The notes under the pieces were generated by a model that worked only from the letters and a program-made list of their open reading frames with translations, ran no database searches and had not been told where the DNA came from. The position numbers were made by a program, and so were the translations under genes. Source: Dehalococcoidia bacterium (GTDB taxonomy: Bacteria; Chloroflexota; Dehalococcoidia; Dehalococcoidales; UBA3254). From it: DNA of 64,000 nucleotides. Below are positions 8,365 to 15,856 of this stretch, one piece after another (position 1 is the stretch's first letter; each line of letters begins with the position of its first letter). The DNA is taken from the NCBI GenBank assembly GCA_025361145.1, contig JANYAV010000014.1, positions 1 to 64,000 of the forward strand, in the 5' to 3' direction.

Positions 8365-8637
8365 ATGAACGGCATACATAAGCACACTCAGGCGGTTATC
8401 AATCGTCTTTCCAGAATTGAAGGGCACATCCGCGCCATTAAAACCATGTTAAAAGATGAACGCTCCTGTCCGGATGTGCTAATCCAACTGGCAGCGGTCA
8501 AATCGGCCATTACCAAAACCTCCAGGGTAGTCCTGGAAGATCATATAGAATCTTGTATTTATAGCGCTTCTCATGAAGGCGCACCGGACAAGGAATGGGT
8601 GAGTCTAAAAGAAGCTCTTGATAAATATATGATGTAA
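8365..8637 (+). CDS. CsoR/RcnR-family metal-sensing repressor
   Basis: The 90-residue all-helical protein has the family core RLSRIEGHIRAIKTML. The metal-binding set Cys35, His60 and Cys64 (SCPDVL; EDHIESC) matches the C-H-C arrangement of copper CsoR and of nickel InrS. His5 and His7 near the N-terminus could add ligands for Ni or Co. The chosen ATG at 8365 lies just after the operator; a longer start would put codons inside the operator. The gene is followed after 19 bases by an RcnA-like exporter, which favours nickel or cobalt as the effector. Confidence 0.88.
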   Translation: MNGIHKHTQAVINRLSRIEGHIRAIKTMLKDERSCPDVLIQLAAVKSAITKTSRVVLEDHIESCIYSASHEGAPDKEWVSLKEALDKYMM

Positions 8638-8656
8638 AGCAAAGGAAATATAAAAA

Positions 8657-9349
8657 ATGTTTGATTCTACTCTTATTGGTGTAGTAATACTTGGACTGGT
8701 ACACGGGCTCGAGCCCGGACACGGGTGGCCTGTCGCCATGCTGTATTCGGTGGGTAAAAAGAACCCTACCCTGAGCGCCATTCTCAGTTCGGGCATAATA
8801 GGTTTAGGGCATTTGATATCATCGATTGCTGTTGTGGTAGCTTATGTCTTGCTGAATTCTTGGCTGGACTTCGAAGCCCCCTGGTTAAAATATGTCGCCG
8901 CGGCCGTTCTGTTATTGCTGGCCGTCAAGCTCTGGTTGGAAAAACCGGATCAACTTGAGAAACAACATGGACATTTCCATGAACATATTCCAGAGATTGA
9001 ACACGAACATGAACATCAGCATCTGGGCCAAGCCCCCCACACTCATCTTCATAAGCACACAATGGAAATTAAATTAAGTCTGTGGGGACTAGCTTCGTTT
9101 GCTTTTATTTTAGGCTTTGCTCATGAGGAGGAGTTCGCCTTGCTGGCTTTAGTAGCTAGCGGCATCAATGCCTGGGTATTGATGCTTTCTTATGGCATGG
9201 CGGTATTGATAGGACTGGTCGCGATCACCGTCGCTTCAGTTAAAATCTTCAGGGTATTGCGGCCTAAACTGGTGCGTTATGAGCAATATGTACCAAAGAT
9301 AAGTGCGGGGCTTCTGGTGGTGATGGCGGTTTTGATAATAATCAGGTAG
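8657..9349 (+). CDS. NicO/RcnA-like nickel-cobalt exporter
   Basis: The 230-residue membrane protein has about six transmembrane segments. The first carries HGLEPGHG, the signature of the NicO/RcnA efflux family. A cytoplasmic or extracellular loop near residues 100-135 is packed with His and Glu (HGHFHEH, EHEHEHQH, HTHLHKH), as in RcnA. A second charged helix GFAHEEEF follows. It lies in an operon with the C-H-C repressor, so derepression by excess metal and export is inferred. The exact metal cannot be read from sequence. Confidence 0.87.
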   Translation: MFDSTLIGVVILGLVHGLEPGHGWPVAMLYSVGKKNPTLSAILSSGIIGLGHLISSIAVVVAYVLLNSWLDFEAPWLKYVAAAVLLLLAVKLWLEKPDQLEKQHGHFHEHIPEIEHEHEHQHLGQAPHTHLHKHTMEIKLSLWGLASFAFILGFAHEEEFALLALVASGINAWVLMLSYGMAVLIGLVAITVASVKIFRVLRPKLVRYEQYVPKISAGLLVVMAVLIIIR

Positions 9350-9389
9350 GAATATCAAAATAGTGACATCCTTAAGGGGGGAGAATTAT

Positions 9390-9986
9390 ATGAGTGAGCA
9401 GGGCAAGAAACAAGAAGGACAAATGGGGAGTTATGCGCCTTTTTACGATATAATTATGTTTTTGTTGACCTTAGGCCGAGAACAAAAGCTGCGGCAGGAA
9501 GAAATCAGACTGGCTCAGCTTAAGCCAGGGGACAAAGTTCTTGAAATTGGCTGCGGCACCGGGACTTTAAGTCTTGCCGCCAAAACATTTATTGGAACAT
9601 CCGCTGAAATGACTGGTATTGATATCGCTCCCGAGATGCTAGCGGCTGCCAGAAAAAAGGCTGCCAGGAAAAGTGCAGCTGTTACTTTTCAAGAAGGCAG
9701 TATTGCCAAAATTCCTTTTCCGGATAAGCGTTTTGATGTGGTAATATGCAGTTTCATGATCTTCCATATGCCCGAGGAAGTGAGATTGAAAGGATTTACA
9801 GAGATATATCGTGTTCTGAAATCCGGCGGTCATTTATTTATCTTTGACGGCGACTCAAAAAATCCGCGTTATAATGCGGATTCATTAGTTCCGATCTTAA
9901 AAGAGCGCTCCTTCACCGGCGTAGAAGCAGATAGATACAAATTCATCTATTTTAAGGCCTTCTTTATACGGGCTAACAAAGCGTAA
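9390..9986 (+). CDS. Class I SAM-dependent methyltransferase
   Basis: The 198-residue protein has the SAM-binding motif I VLEIGCGTGTLSL, an acidic motif II residue in MTGIDIAPEML, and a motif near DVVICSFMIFHMP. The overall type is UbiE/COG2226-like; the substrate is unknown. The start at 9390 follows a very strong AGGGGGGAG site; a GTG nine codons earlier is less likely. It is 40 bases downstream of the exporter and may be part of the metal operon. Methylation in metal or metalloid detoxification is possible but not shown. Confidence 0.8.
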   Translation: MSEQGKKQEGQMGSYAPFYDIIMFLLTLGREQKLRQEEIRLAQLKPGDKVLEIGCGTGTLSLAAKTFIGTSAEMTGIDIAPEMLAAARKKAARKSAAVTFQEGSIAKIPFPDKRFDVVICSFMIFHMPEEVRLKGFTEIYRVLKSGGHLFIFDGDSKNPRYNADSLVPILKERSFTGVEADRYKFIYFKAFFIRANKA

Positions 9987-10046
9987 TGCTGGGGCAATCC
10001 CGCGGAGACCACACGATACTAACTACTCCCACTAATTACCAATAGC

Positions 10047-10130
10047 CCTGTCATCCTGGAAGCCTCGAATGGCGAGGCTGAAGGATCTGGGGCGGGGTTC
10101 ATAAATCCTTAATCATAAATCTTAAATCAA
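10047..10130. repeat. Mosaic intergenic repeat, copy 3
   Basis: It begins 'tgtcatcctgg' and holds a perfect short inverted repeat 'agcctcg-aatgg-cgaggct'. Its last part is nearly identical to 8245-8294 ('gaaggatctggggcggggtt' and a cataaatcc-type tail). The region up to 10216 continues with 'actaattactcac'-type low-complexity sequence and a short inverted repeat GATACTGACTTCC / GGAAGTCAGTATC at about 10195-10223, which may serve as a terminator for the acetyltransferase gene. Confidence 0.65.
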
Positions 10131-10216
10131 TCTTCACCTTAATTCGGTGGAGCTTTCGTCCCTCACATTACTAACTACTAATTACTCACTACTAGATACT
10201 GACTTCCCTCAGGAAG

Positions 10217-10852
10217 TCAGTATCTAAGCCCAACCATAACCTGAAATACCCACTGTGATTCCCTTTCAGCCTTTTCCTTGAAAGGAAAAGTGCTTTCATA
10301 CTCGGCGAATTGGCTTTCATCGGCGGCGTACGCAGCGCTCTCAATAAATCTCCCCGGCATTTTAGCCAGGGCGCCTGGCTGCAGCTCCAGCGCTAGCAGA
10401 GCCCAGGCTAATTTGCCGTCAGAGGTTTGGATATCATATCTTTCGGCACATCTGAAACCGAAACGGCTGTAATACCTCGGATCTCCGTAAATGCACACCG
10501 CCGGATAGCCCATAGACCCGGCGATATTAAGACTATGTTTAATTAAGGCGCTGCCGATACCCTGTTTCTGTAACTGGGGCGGCACGCTGACGGGCCCAAA
10601 GCTGATGACGGGTACTTTTTTCCCTTCAGAGTCTTCAATGATTCCGCGGCTGTAAACAATATGCCCGACTATCTGTCCTTCTTTTTCAGCCACGAAGTCC
10701 AGCTCAGGAATAAAATCGGCATGCTTTCTGAGGTTGTGCAGCACAAAATGTTCGCCGCAGCCTGGAACATAAAGGTTCCAGAAGGCATCGCGTGTCAATT
10801 CCTCAACAGCCCTGAAATCCTTTTCATTTTCCCTTCTGATGCTAATAGCCAT
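10217..10852 (-). CDS. GNAT-family N-acetyltransferase
   Basis: The 211-residue product has the GNAT fold: the beta4 segment GPVSVPPQLQKQGIGSALI holds the acetyl-CoA pyrophosphate-binding motif (Q/RxxGxG/A). A segment FVLHNLRKHADFIPELDFVAEKEGQIVGH fits beta2-beta3. The type is the YhbS/COG3153-like branch; the substrate is unknown. The start at 10852 has AGGAG five bases upstream; a longer start eight codons earlier lacks this. It is isolated by repeats on its 3' side and by the divergent accessory operon on its 5' side. Confidence 0.85.
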   Translation of the reverse strand: MAISIRRENEKDFRAVEELTRDAFWNLYVPGCGEHFVLHNLRKHADFIPELDFVAEKEGQIVGHIVYSRGIIEDSEGKKVPVISFGPVSVPPQLQKQGIGSALIKHSLNIAGSMGYPAVCIYGDPRYYSRFGFRCAERYDIQTSDGKLAWALLALELQPGALAKMPGRFIESAAYAADESQFAEYESTFPFKEKAERESQWVFQVMVGLRY

Positions 10853-10954
10853 GTCCGCTCCTGATTGATTCACCATATTGCCGCATAATTATAATACAAA
10901 ATTAACCAGTGCTTTCAAAATACAAATTACACGCACTAAATCCAGTGGATCCCC

Positions 10955-10983
10955 TTGACATTCCTTCATATTCGCCTTAAAGT
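10955..10983 (+). promoter_or_regulatory. Promoter of the cyclase-like operon
   Basis: TTGACA (10955-10960) and TAAAGT (10978-10983) with a 17-base spacer. The predicted start near 10990 leaves a 58-base leader before the small ORF at 11048. Confidence 0.55.
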
Positions 10984-11047
10984 GCTATCATTATGAATAA
11001 AGAAACATACCATTTTATCAAGAAGATATTTTACTTAGGATAATAAC

Positions 11048-11209
11048 ATGGGTTGTAATCATGAGTACGGGGTTTTTACTCCTTTTTGTACTAAGAAAGA
11101 TTTGGCCAGGACACTTAAACTAATAATTGATATTGACGTTACACATCGAGGTGATCGAGTGAATTATTGTTATAGCCCAAATCATATTTCTGTTTGGCCA
11201 CTGGAGTAG
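11048..11209 (+). CDS. Small hypothetical protein (53 aa)
   Basis: A short ORF with ATG, an AGGA ribosome site seven bases upstream and a stop only four bases before the next gene's ATG. The product begins MGCNHEYGVFTPFC and has four cysteines with no recognised domain and no signal peptide. Codon use and AT content resemble the two genes that follow, and the promoter at 10955-10983 fits it as the first gene of the operon. I recognise no homologue. Confidence 0.5.
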   Translation: MGCNHEYGVFTPFCTKKDLARTLKLIIDIDVTHRGDRVNYCYSPNHISVWPLE

Positions 11210-11213
11210 AGAT

Positions 11214-11621
11214 ATGTTAGATACCATATCCAATATCTTCTTTAATATTTATGCTCGTTGGGCAGACCGTTCAATCATCAAGATTAAAATAAAACACCTG
11301 GATTATGTGCTACGAAACAACCACCCAAACAGTCCGTTTGTGATTATCTCATCTTGTTCTAGCTATTATTCTGCTGAGGTTGAATTCTCACATTCTGGGA
11401 AAGCCACTACCATCAAAGATGTAATGTTAATGATTAACGACCAGCAAAAACTTGAGCCAAGTTCATTTAACCCAATCAAACTTGAGCATGGGGATTATAA
11501 AAAAGAAACATTGTGTTTCCCTATTGAAGAAAAATTAGCGGTACAAACCGGCTCCTTTGAAATGCAGGTTATTTACGATTTAGAAAAAATCAAAAAGTTA
11601 AAAGGAAAATTTCCTTGTTAA
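11214..11621 (+). CDS. Hypothetical protein, accessory operon
   Basis: The 135-residue product is not recognised. It has a hydrophobic-aromatic N-terminus (ISNIFFNIYARW), a middle part likely rich in beta strands, and a lysine-rich C-terminus. There is no clear transmembrane segment or signal peptide. A GGAG site lies about seven bases before the ATG, which is four bases after the previous stop, so the two are translationally coupled. The third gene of this operon has a nucleotide-cyclase-like fold, so a sensing, regulatory or effector role is possible but unsupported by motifs. Confidence 0.55.
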   Translation: MLDTISNIFFNIYARWADRSIIKIKIKHLDYVLRNNHPNSPFVIISSCSSYYSAEVEFSHSGKATTIKDVMLMINDQQKLEPSSFNPIKLEHGDYKKETLCFPIEEKLAVQTGSFEMQVIYDLEKIKKLKGKFPC

Positions 11622-11657
11622 GGATGCTCGGTCATCGGATTCTCGGCAATTTAAATT

Positions 11658-12500
11658 ATGAATAAATCTGATATTTCATCTCAACGAAATGATGGATGCT
11701 TGATAAGAGGCAATCCTCGTGAGTTTTTTGGCTGGGCGATTGTTTGTTACATAGATATTCTTGGAATATCACTTAATGTTAGGGATAATTGGGGAGAACA
11801 TTACGAATCCGCTCACAATAAGTTGCTTCGTATAAAAGAGCATATCCCTACGGCTGATGAACATACACAAGCTATTTTTGCCATCTGTGACCCCAAAACA
11901 AATAGAGAGTTTGAAAGATACCTTTCAATTACAAGAACATGGTCGGATTCCATTGTGACTATGCTGGCTTTTCCAAATTCACCGACAAATTGTGATTCTC
12001 AAGAATTCAGTACACGAGTAATAAGCGTTCTTTATGCTTTAAGATTTATTTGGCGGCAATCTCTACGAGAAGGATTTACGATTAGAGGCGGAATTGAATT
12101 TGGGGAAATGTTTTGGAATGATACTGATTTCATCGGTCCTGCTCTCGTAAACGCGTATAAACTTGAAAATAAAATGGCACATACTTCACGTATTTTGATT
12201 GGTCCCACTTTACTAAATATAATCATCGAATTTTCTAATGTATCTTCCAAGGTTAGTCCAGATGTTCAAAGTCTAATAGATGCTTTTCTGGTTAGCGGAG
12301 ACCATAAAATATTCGTAAATCCTCATTTTGCAGTTGGCAAGGATATGATTGGAATACTGGAGGCATTGTGCCAAAAGGCTAGTGCAGACTCGATAAAAAT
12401 AAAATATCATAATGTAATTGAAATACTAAAAATTCCAGAAGGAAGATTGTCACATCCAACATTAGATGAAATCCGTAGATGCATAACACTTGGATATTGA
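11658..12500 (+). CDS. Class III nucleotide-cyclase-like protein
   Basis: The 280-residue protein is not a standard annotated cyclase, but its order of motifs follows the class III catalytic domain. CYIDILGISL matches the first metal-Asp motif (FxDIxGFT). TWSDSIVTML matches the second metal-Asp. GFTIRGGIEFGEMF matches the RxGIxxG strand, and GPALVNAYKLENKMA with SRILIGPTLL matches the dimerisation and hinge segment. Both metal aspartates are retained. There is no transmembrane or sensor domain. Base-specifying residues cannot be assigned. It is the last gene of an AT-rich three-gene operon in a repeat-rich island next to a toxin-antitoxin module. Pycsar-type cyclases share this fold, but no typical effector is adjacent. 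Confidence 0.6.
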   Translation: MNKSDISSQRNDGCLIRGNPREFFGWAIVCYIDILGISLNVRDNWGEHYESAHNKLLRIKEHIPTADEHTQAIFAICDPKTNREFERYLSITRTWSDSIVTMLAFPNSPTNCDSQEFSTRVISVLYALRFIWRQSLREGFTIRGGIEFGEMFWNDTDFIGPALVNAYKLENKMAHTSRILIGPTLLNIIIEFSNVSSKVSPDVQSLIDAFLVSGDHKIFVNPHFAVGKDMIGILEALCQKASADSIKIKYHNVIEILKIPEGRLSHPTLDEIRRCITLGY

Positions 12501-12652
12501 ATTTAATAATGAAGGGCGAAAAATTACGAGTGTTTAATAACCTGAGGGACATTGATTCCGAATGATACTTGTGAGTCTAATTTCCCCATTGAGTTCCTGT
12601 TTGATCTTCCCACTTTTCATTAAACCCCGATCCACCATCCAACCTGAACATG

Positions 12653-12699
12653 GCTCACAGGGTGACACATTCAAGGGCTCACCCTTTTTGTTGCCCAAT
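12653..12699 (+). repeat. Direct repeat flanking hicAB, left copy
   Basis: It shares the 15-base block ctcacagggtgacac, then ctttttgtt, then ccaatt, with the sequence at 13549-13580 in the same orientation. Here 16 extra bases lie between the first two blocks. The surrounding stretch 12501-12777 holds no gene I can support. Confidence 0.55.
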
Positions 12700-12728
12700 T
12701 TAATAATCCGTTCTCTGTAATTTGGCAT

Positions 12729-12764
12729 TTGTAGATTGATACATAGTGCCGTATATGGTACCAT
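12729..12764 (+). promoter_or_regulatory. Candidate hicAB promoter with overlapping palindrome
   Basis: TTGTAG (12729-12734) and TATATG (12752-12757) are 17 bases apart, a weak promoter. A perfect 10-base palindrome ATGGTACCAT (12755-12764) overlaps the -10 box. HicB antitoxins with a C-terminal DNA-binding domain commonly autoregulate at such palindromes. Confidence 0.4.
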
Positions 12765-12777
12765 TTATTGAGGGCTG

Positions 12778-13002
12778 ATGACTAAAAAAGACCGTCGTGA
12801 ACAGAAAATCCGCAATAATACGGCTAATGTCTCACTAACTGAGTTTGAGGCTTTAATAAAGCGCTATGGTGAAATTGTCGAAGGGGGCAGCCATCCTAAA
12901 GCCCATATTAACCAGCACTATTATCCCTATAAACGCAGTAATCCGGTAGATGGTCATTATGTCAGGGGTGTGATCCGCTTAATCGATGAGATGGAGGGGT
13001 AA
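12778..13002 (+). CDS. hicA: HicA-like mRNA interferase toxin
   Basis: The 74-residue protein fits the small dsRBD-like HicA family, which cleaves mRNA. The conserved Gly-Ser-His is in EGGSHPKAHIN, where His is the proposed catalytic residue, and the end VRGVIRLIDEM matches the family's final helix. The sequence is divergent from typical HicA, with a longer N-terminus rich in basic residues. The gene lies five bases upstream of a HicB-type antitoxin, and this gene order (hicA then hicB) supports the call. Confidence 0.7.
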   Translation: MTKKDRREQKIRNNTANVSLTEFEALIKRYGEIVEGGSHPKAHINQHYYPYKRSNPVDGHYVRGVIRLIDEMEG

Positions 13003-13007
13003 GAATA

Positions 13008-13529
13008 ATGGAGAAAGATATCAAAGCCCAGGTTGAATATTATTTAAAATTACCCTATACCATGACTGTCCAATATCAGGCTGAGCAAGGTGGCTATTAT
13101 ATCGCCGGCTTTTTGGAGCTGCCTGATTTAACTATGACTGGTTCTACTCGTGAAGAAGCTATTCGAGAATTACTTCTCGAAGCTCCTGAATGGTTTGAAT
13201 TGTGCATCAAAAGCGGATATAAAATACCCTTACCGTCTCAGCCTTCTACCTATAGTGGACGGATTAATTTTCGCATGCCGAAACACCTGCACCGTGCTGT
13301 CGCCGTAATCGCTGCCAGAGAGGGGGTTAGTATTAATCAGTATCTCCTCTCGGCCGTTGCTCAAGCTGCCGGAGCAGAAGAAAAGCAAGATGGTGATACC
13401 AGCCGTCGGGGGAAGATAGAGCAAAAAAGAAAGTCTCTAGCCACTCATGTGCGTGAAGCCAGAGCTGAATATCCAAAGGGCAGGACGAAAAAAGGTTCGG
13501 TTAATGATCTTCGGAAGGATCTTTCCTGA
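13008..13529 (+). CDS. hicB: HicB-family antitoxin with C-terminal extension
   Basis: The 173-residue protein has the HicB partial RNase H-like domain at about residues 15-70 (MTVQYQAEQGGYYIAGFLELP, GSTREEAIREL). A ribbon-helix-helix DNA-binding segment follows at about 84-115 (INFRMPKHLHRAVAVIAAREGVSINQYL). It neutralises HicA and probably represses the operon. The last 55 residues are a basic, charged tail not usual for HicB (KRKSLATHVREARAEYPKGRTKKG). Start ATG follows a GGGGTAAGA site. Confidence 0.82.
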   Translation: MEKDIKAQVEYYLKLPYTMTVQYQAEQGGYYIAGFLELPDLTMTGSTREEAIRELLLEAPEWFELCIKSGYKIPLPSQPSTYSGRINFRMPKHLHRAVAVIAAREGVSINQYLLSAVAQAAGAEEKQDGDTSRRGKIEQKRKSLATHVREARAEYPKGRTKKGSVNDLRKDLS

Positions 13530-13548
13530 TGACTGCTCTGATTTTAGC

Positions 13549-13580
13549 CTCACAGGGTGACACCTTTTTGTTATCCAATT
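13549..13580 (+). repeat. Direct repeat flanking hicAB, right copy
   Basis: It repeats the ctcacagggtgacac block and the ctttttgtt and ccaatt blocks of 12653-12699 in the same orientation, 20 bases after the hicB stop. Confidence 0.55.
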
Positions 13581-13730
13581 CCTCCTCCCCTCTCCTGCTT
13601 TACGCCTGCAAGGACGGACCTTGCACGCCTGGCTCGCCCCCTTATCTCTTCTTAAATCCTTAATCCTTAATCTTTAATCTTTAATCCCCTTCTTGTCTCG
13701 CAGCTCGTCGCTCTCAGCTGGAATTTTGTT
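13581..13730. repeat. Palindrome and aatc-type low-complexity intergenic repeats
   Basis: This part of the 318-base gap between hicB and the terminase small subunit has a hairpin TGCAAGG-acgga-CCTTGCA (13607-13625) and a tract of repeated 'ccttaatc/ctttaatc' units (13650-13690). These units recur after the mosaic repeats at 8260 and 10110. No gene is supported between 13530 and 13847. Confidence 0.55.
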
Positions 13731-13847
13731 GACTAATCTGTCACTTTACATTAGCTGATTATCTGTTACGATATAATAAGAACATTAGTTCGTATTAACT
13801 GGAATGATGAGCTTACCGAAATCATTACGTCCTTTAGGAGGAATATC

Positions 13848-14228
13848 ATAGACTACTTAATAAAACATAAAAGCGGGGGTCAACCGGGAAATCAGAATGC
13901 CCGTAAACACGGGTTATATTCTAAAACTCTGCCACGCGACCAGAAACGGCAATTTAATCGCGCTCTTAAAGTGACTGGCATTGACCAGGAAATTGCCCTC
14001 TTGCGCGTCCTTTTAAACCAGCTGGTTGCTAAGGATAACTCTAACTTTCCCCTTATCTTCCAGGCGATTAAAACCCTGGGCCATCTTTCTGATATTAAGT
14101 CCGGACATAATCAGGATTTTACCCAGTTGAAAGAAGCTGTCACCGCCGTCCTCTCCGAATGGGAAATCCCTGTTCCCCCCGAGAAAGACAGTGCTGCTTC
14201 ATCGGATAGCAAAAATCATAAATCGTAA
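13848..14228 (+). pseudogene. Phage terminase small-subunit-like protein, start codon ATA
   Basis: The frame encodes about 126 residues with SGGQPGNQNARKHGLYSK near the N-terminus, a signature of small terminase-like proteins of prophages. It continues through the helical part RALKVTGIDQEIALLRVLL. A perfect AGGAGG site at 13836-13841 lies six bases before an ATA codon at 13848, exactly where ATG would be expected. The next in-frame start is GTG at 13971, which would delete the signature. Either ATA initiates poorly or the start was lost by mutation. No other phage morphogenesis genes follow except the large subunit. Confidence 0.65.
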
Positions 14229-14297
14229 ATCACTCATCCAAAACAGGGTTAGGATTTAAAATTTGGTATTTATAAATTGGGATTTGTAATTTGAATT
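14229..14297. repeat. attt-rich low-complexity repeat at the terminase 5' end
   Basis: A 60-base tract of near-repeating units of the type 'atttggtatttataaattgggatttg' runs up to and into the first codons of the large terminase gene. The same word style occurs at 4690-4735 and 53227-53300. It removes any recognisable ribosome site. Confidence 0.5.
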
Positions 14298-15093
14298 ATG
14301 ATCTTCGTCCTTATCAAGATAAAATAGCCCGGGCCATCCTCAATAGCATTTTTTATCATAAGGGACTGACCTTTTCTGTCGAGATCGCCCGTCAGGGCGG
14401 GAAAAATGAGCTCTCCTCTCACCTTGAAAGGTTTCTTCTTACTATAAATATTAACAACCCTTTGCAGCTGGTGAAATGCTCTCCCACTTTCAAACCTCAA
14501 ACCCTTATCTCCATGACTCGTTTAAAGGACCGTTTAAATGATATCGGCTTGTACGGCTGGACTTCTGAGTCTGGCTATATCATTCGGTTAGGTGAAGCTC
14601 GTGCTGTTTTTCTTTCCGCTGATGTCGGTTCGCATGTCGTCGGTAATACCGCCCATCTGTTGCTTGAGATCGATGAGTCTCAGGATGTGACTAAAGATAA
14701 ATTTACCAAGGAATTCAAACCTATGGGGGCTTCCACTAATTGCACCGTGGTCCATTACGGTACTACCTGGGACGACTCCACTCTTCTTGAAGAAGTTAAA
14801 CAAACTAATCTGGAGTTAGAGAAAAAGGACGGCATTCAGCGCCACTTCCGTTATGACTGGCAGGAAGTTGCTAAATATAACCTCGACTATCTCAACTATG
14901 TCGAATCAGAACGTCACCGTTTGGGCGAAAACCACCCCTTGTTTCTTACTCAGTACCGACTGCTTCCCATCCATGGCGGTGGCGGCTTTCTCAATTCCAC
15001 ACAAGTAACTCAAATTCTAGGCAATCACCCTCGATTGCACCACCCCGCTGACCGCATTGTGCTAAATACTGGAACCCTTTCGTCTCCATTTTC

Positions 15094-15135
15094 CGAAACT
15101 AGAAGCTCGAAGCTCGAAGCTGGAAGCTCCAAGGT
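15094..15135. repeat. agctcga-type tandem repeat inside the terminase gene
   Basis: A run of imperfect 'gaagctcgaagctcgaagctggaagctcc' units adds about 14 residues (TRSSKLEAGSSK) between the ATPase domain and the first nuclease Asp. A similar 'agcttaaagcttgaagcttaaagc' tract lies between genes at 3456-3480. Confidence 0.55.
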
Positions 15136-15249
15136 TTACGTTGCCGGTATTGATCTCGCCGGTGAAGCCGAAACTGGCGATGATATTTTCCTCAGAACCT
15201 TGAACCCGCGTCGTGATTCCACTGTAATCACCATCGCTGAACTGACAAC

Positions 15250-15345
15250 TCAAGGTCTGACCTCGCCGTATGGCAGGTCAGACCCTGAGAAACCCTTCAT
15301 AAATCCTGATTCAAATCCCTTATACCCTTTTCTAAATCAATCTCT
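15250..15345. repeat. GGTC-palindrome element in frame inside the terminase gene
   Basis: An inverted repeat GGTCTGACCT (15254-15263) / AGGTCAGACC (15275-15284) is followed by 'gagaaacccttcataaatcc' and more aatc-type words. Its structure is the same as the intergenic element at 15857-15910. It adds about 30 residues of low complexity rich in Pro and Asn to the nuclease domain without breaking the frame. Confidence 0.6.
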
Positions 15346-15856
15346 TTGTATAAAGGTCGTCGAACACTATTCGTGGGTTGGGGCACGACACACCGACCTT
15401 TATCCTAAAATGGTCGATCTTTTAAAAAACGTCTGGCATTGTAAAAGGATCGTAGTGGATTCCACTGGTGTTGGTGAGCCGGTTGCCTCTTTTCTTCGAG
15501 GGGCTCTGGGCAGTCGGGTTGTCCCTTTTAAATTCACCGCTCGCTCTAAATCTGATTTGGGTTTTAATTTATTGGCCGCCATCAACTCCGGCCGATTAAA
15601 AATCTATGCCGCGGATGGTTCTCCTGAATATCAGGAAATGATGATGAATTTGACCAGAGCTAAGAGTGTTTATCGCCCTAATCAGACCCTTAACTTCTTT
15701 GTCGATCCCAGGGACGGACACGATGATTTCTTGATGAGTCTCGCTCTTGTCGTCGAAGCCGCCGGTCTCTACCAACCCCGTACCGCTAAAGGCAGCGGTA
15801 CTTTTCTTGAATCTTGCGTACATTAATAATTTTATAATTTTGACTTTTGACTCCTA

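Larger units (their letters stand above)
14291..15826 (+). pseudogene. Phage terminase large-subunit-like protein, repeat-invaded
   Basis: The 511-codon frame carries a terminase ATPase: Walker A-like ARQGGKNE near residue 33 and Walker B LLLEIDESQD near 123. The nuclease domain has a first Asp in VAGIDLAGE, another in VVDSTGVGEP and a last one in DPRDGHDDFLMS. It would package phage DNA. Only a TTG at 14291 is available as start, directly inside a low-complexity repeat and with no ribosome site. Two repeat insertions in frame lie at 15094-15135 and 15250-15345, in the linker and early nuclease domain. The reading frame is open, but no head, portal or tail genes follow. I read it as a degrading prophage remnant or a domesticated gene. 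Confidence 0.7.

Noticed and set aside
12534-12764. A 76-codon minus-strand frame between the cyclase-like gene and hicA
   Set aside because: No ribosome site, no recognised motif, and it runs through the direct repeat and the hicAB promoter; likely chance.
13848-15826. A complete prophage
   Set aside because: Only terminase-like genes are present; no integrase, portal, capsid, tail or lysis genes are in the window around them.
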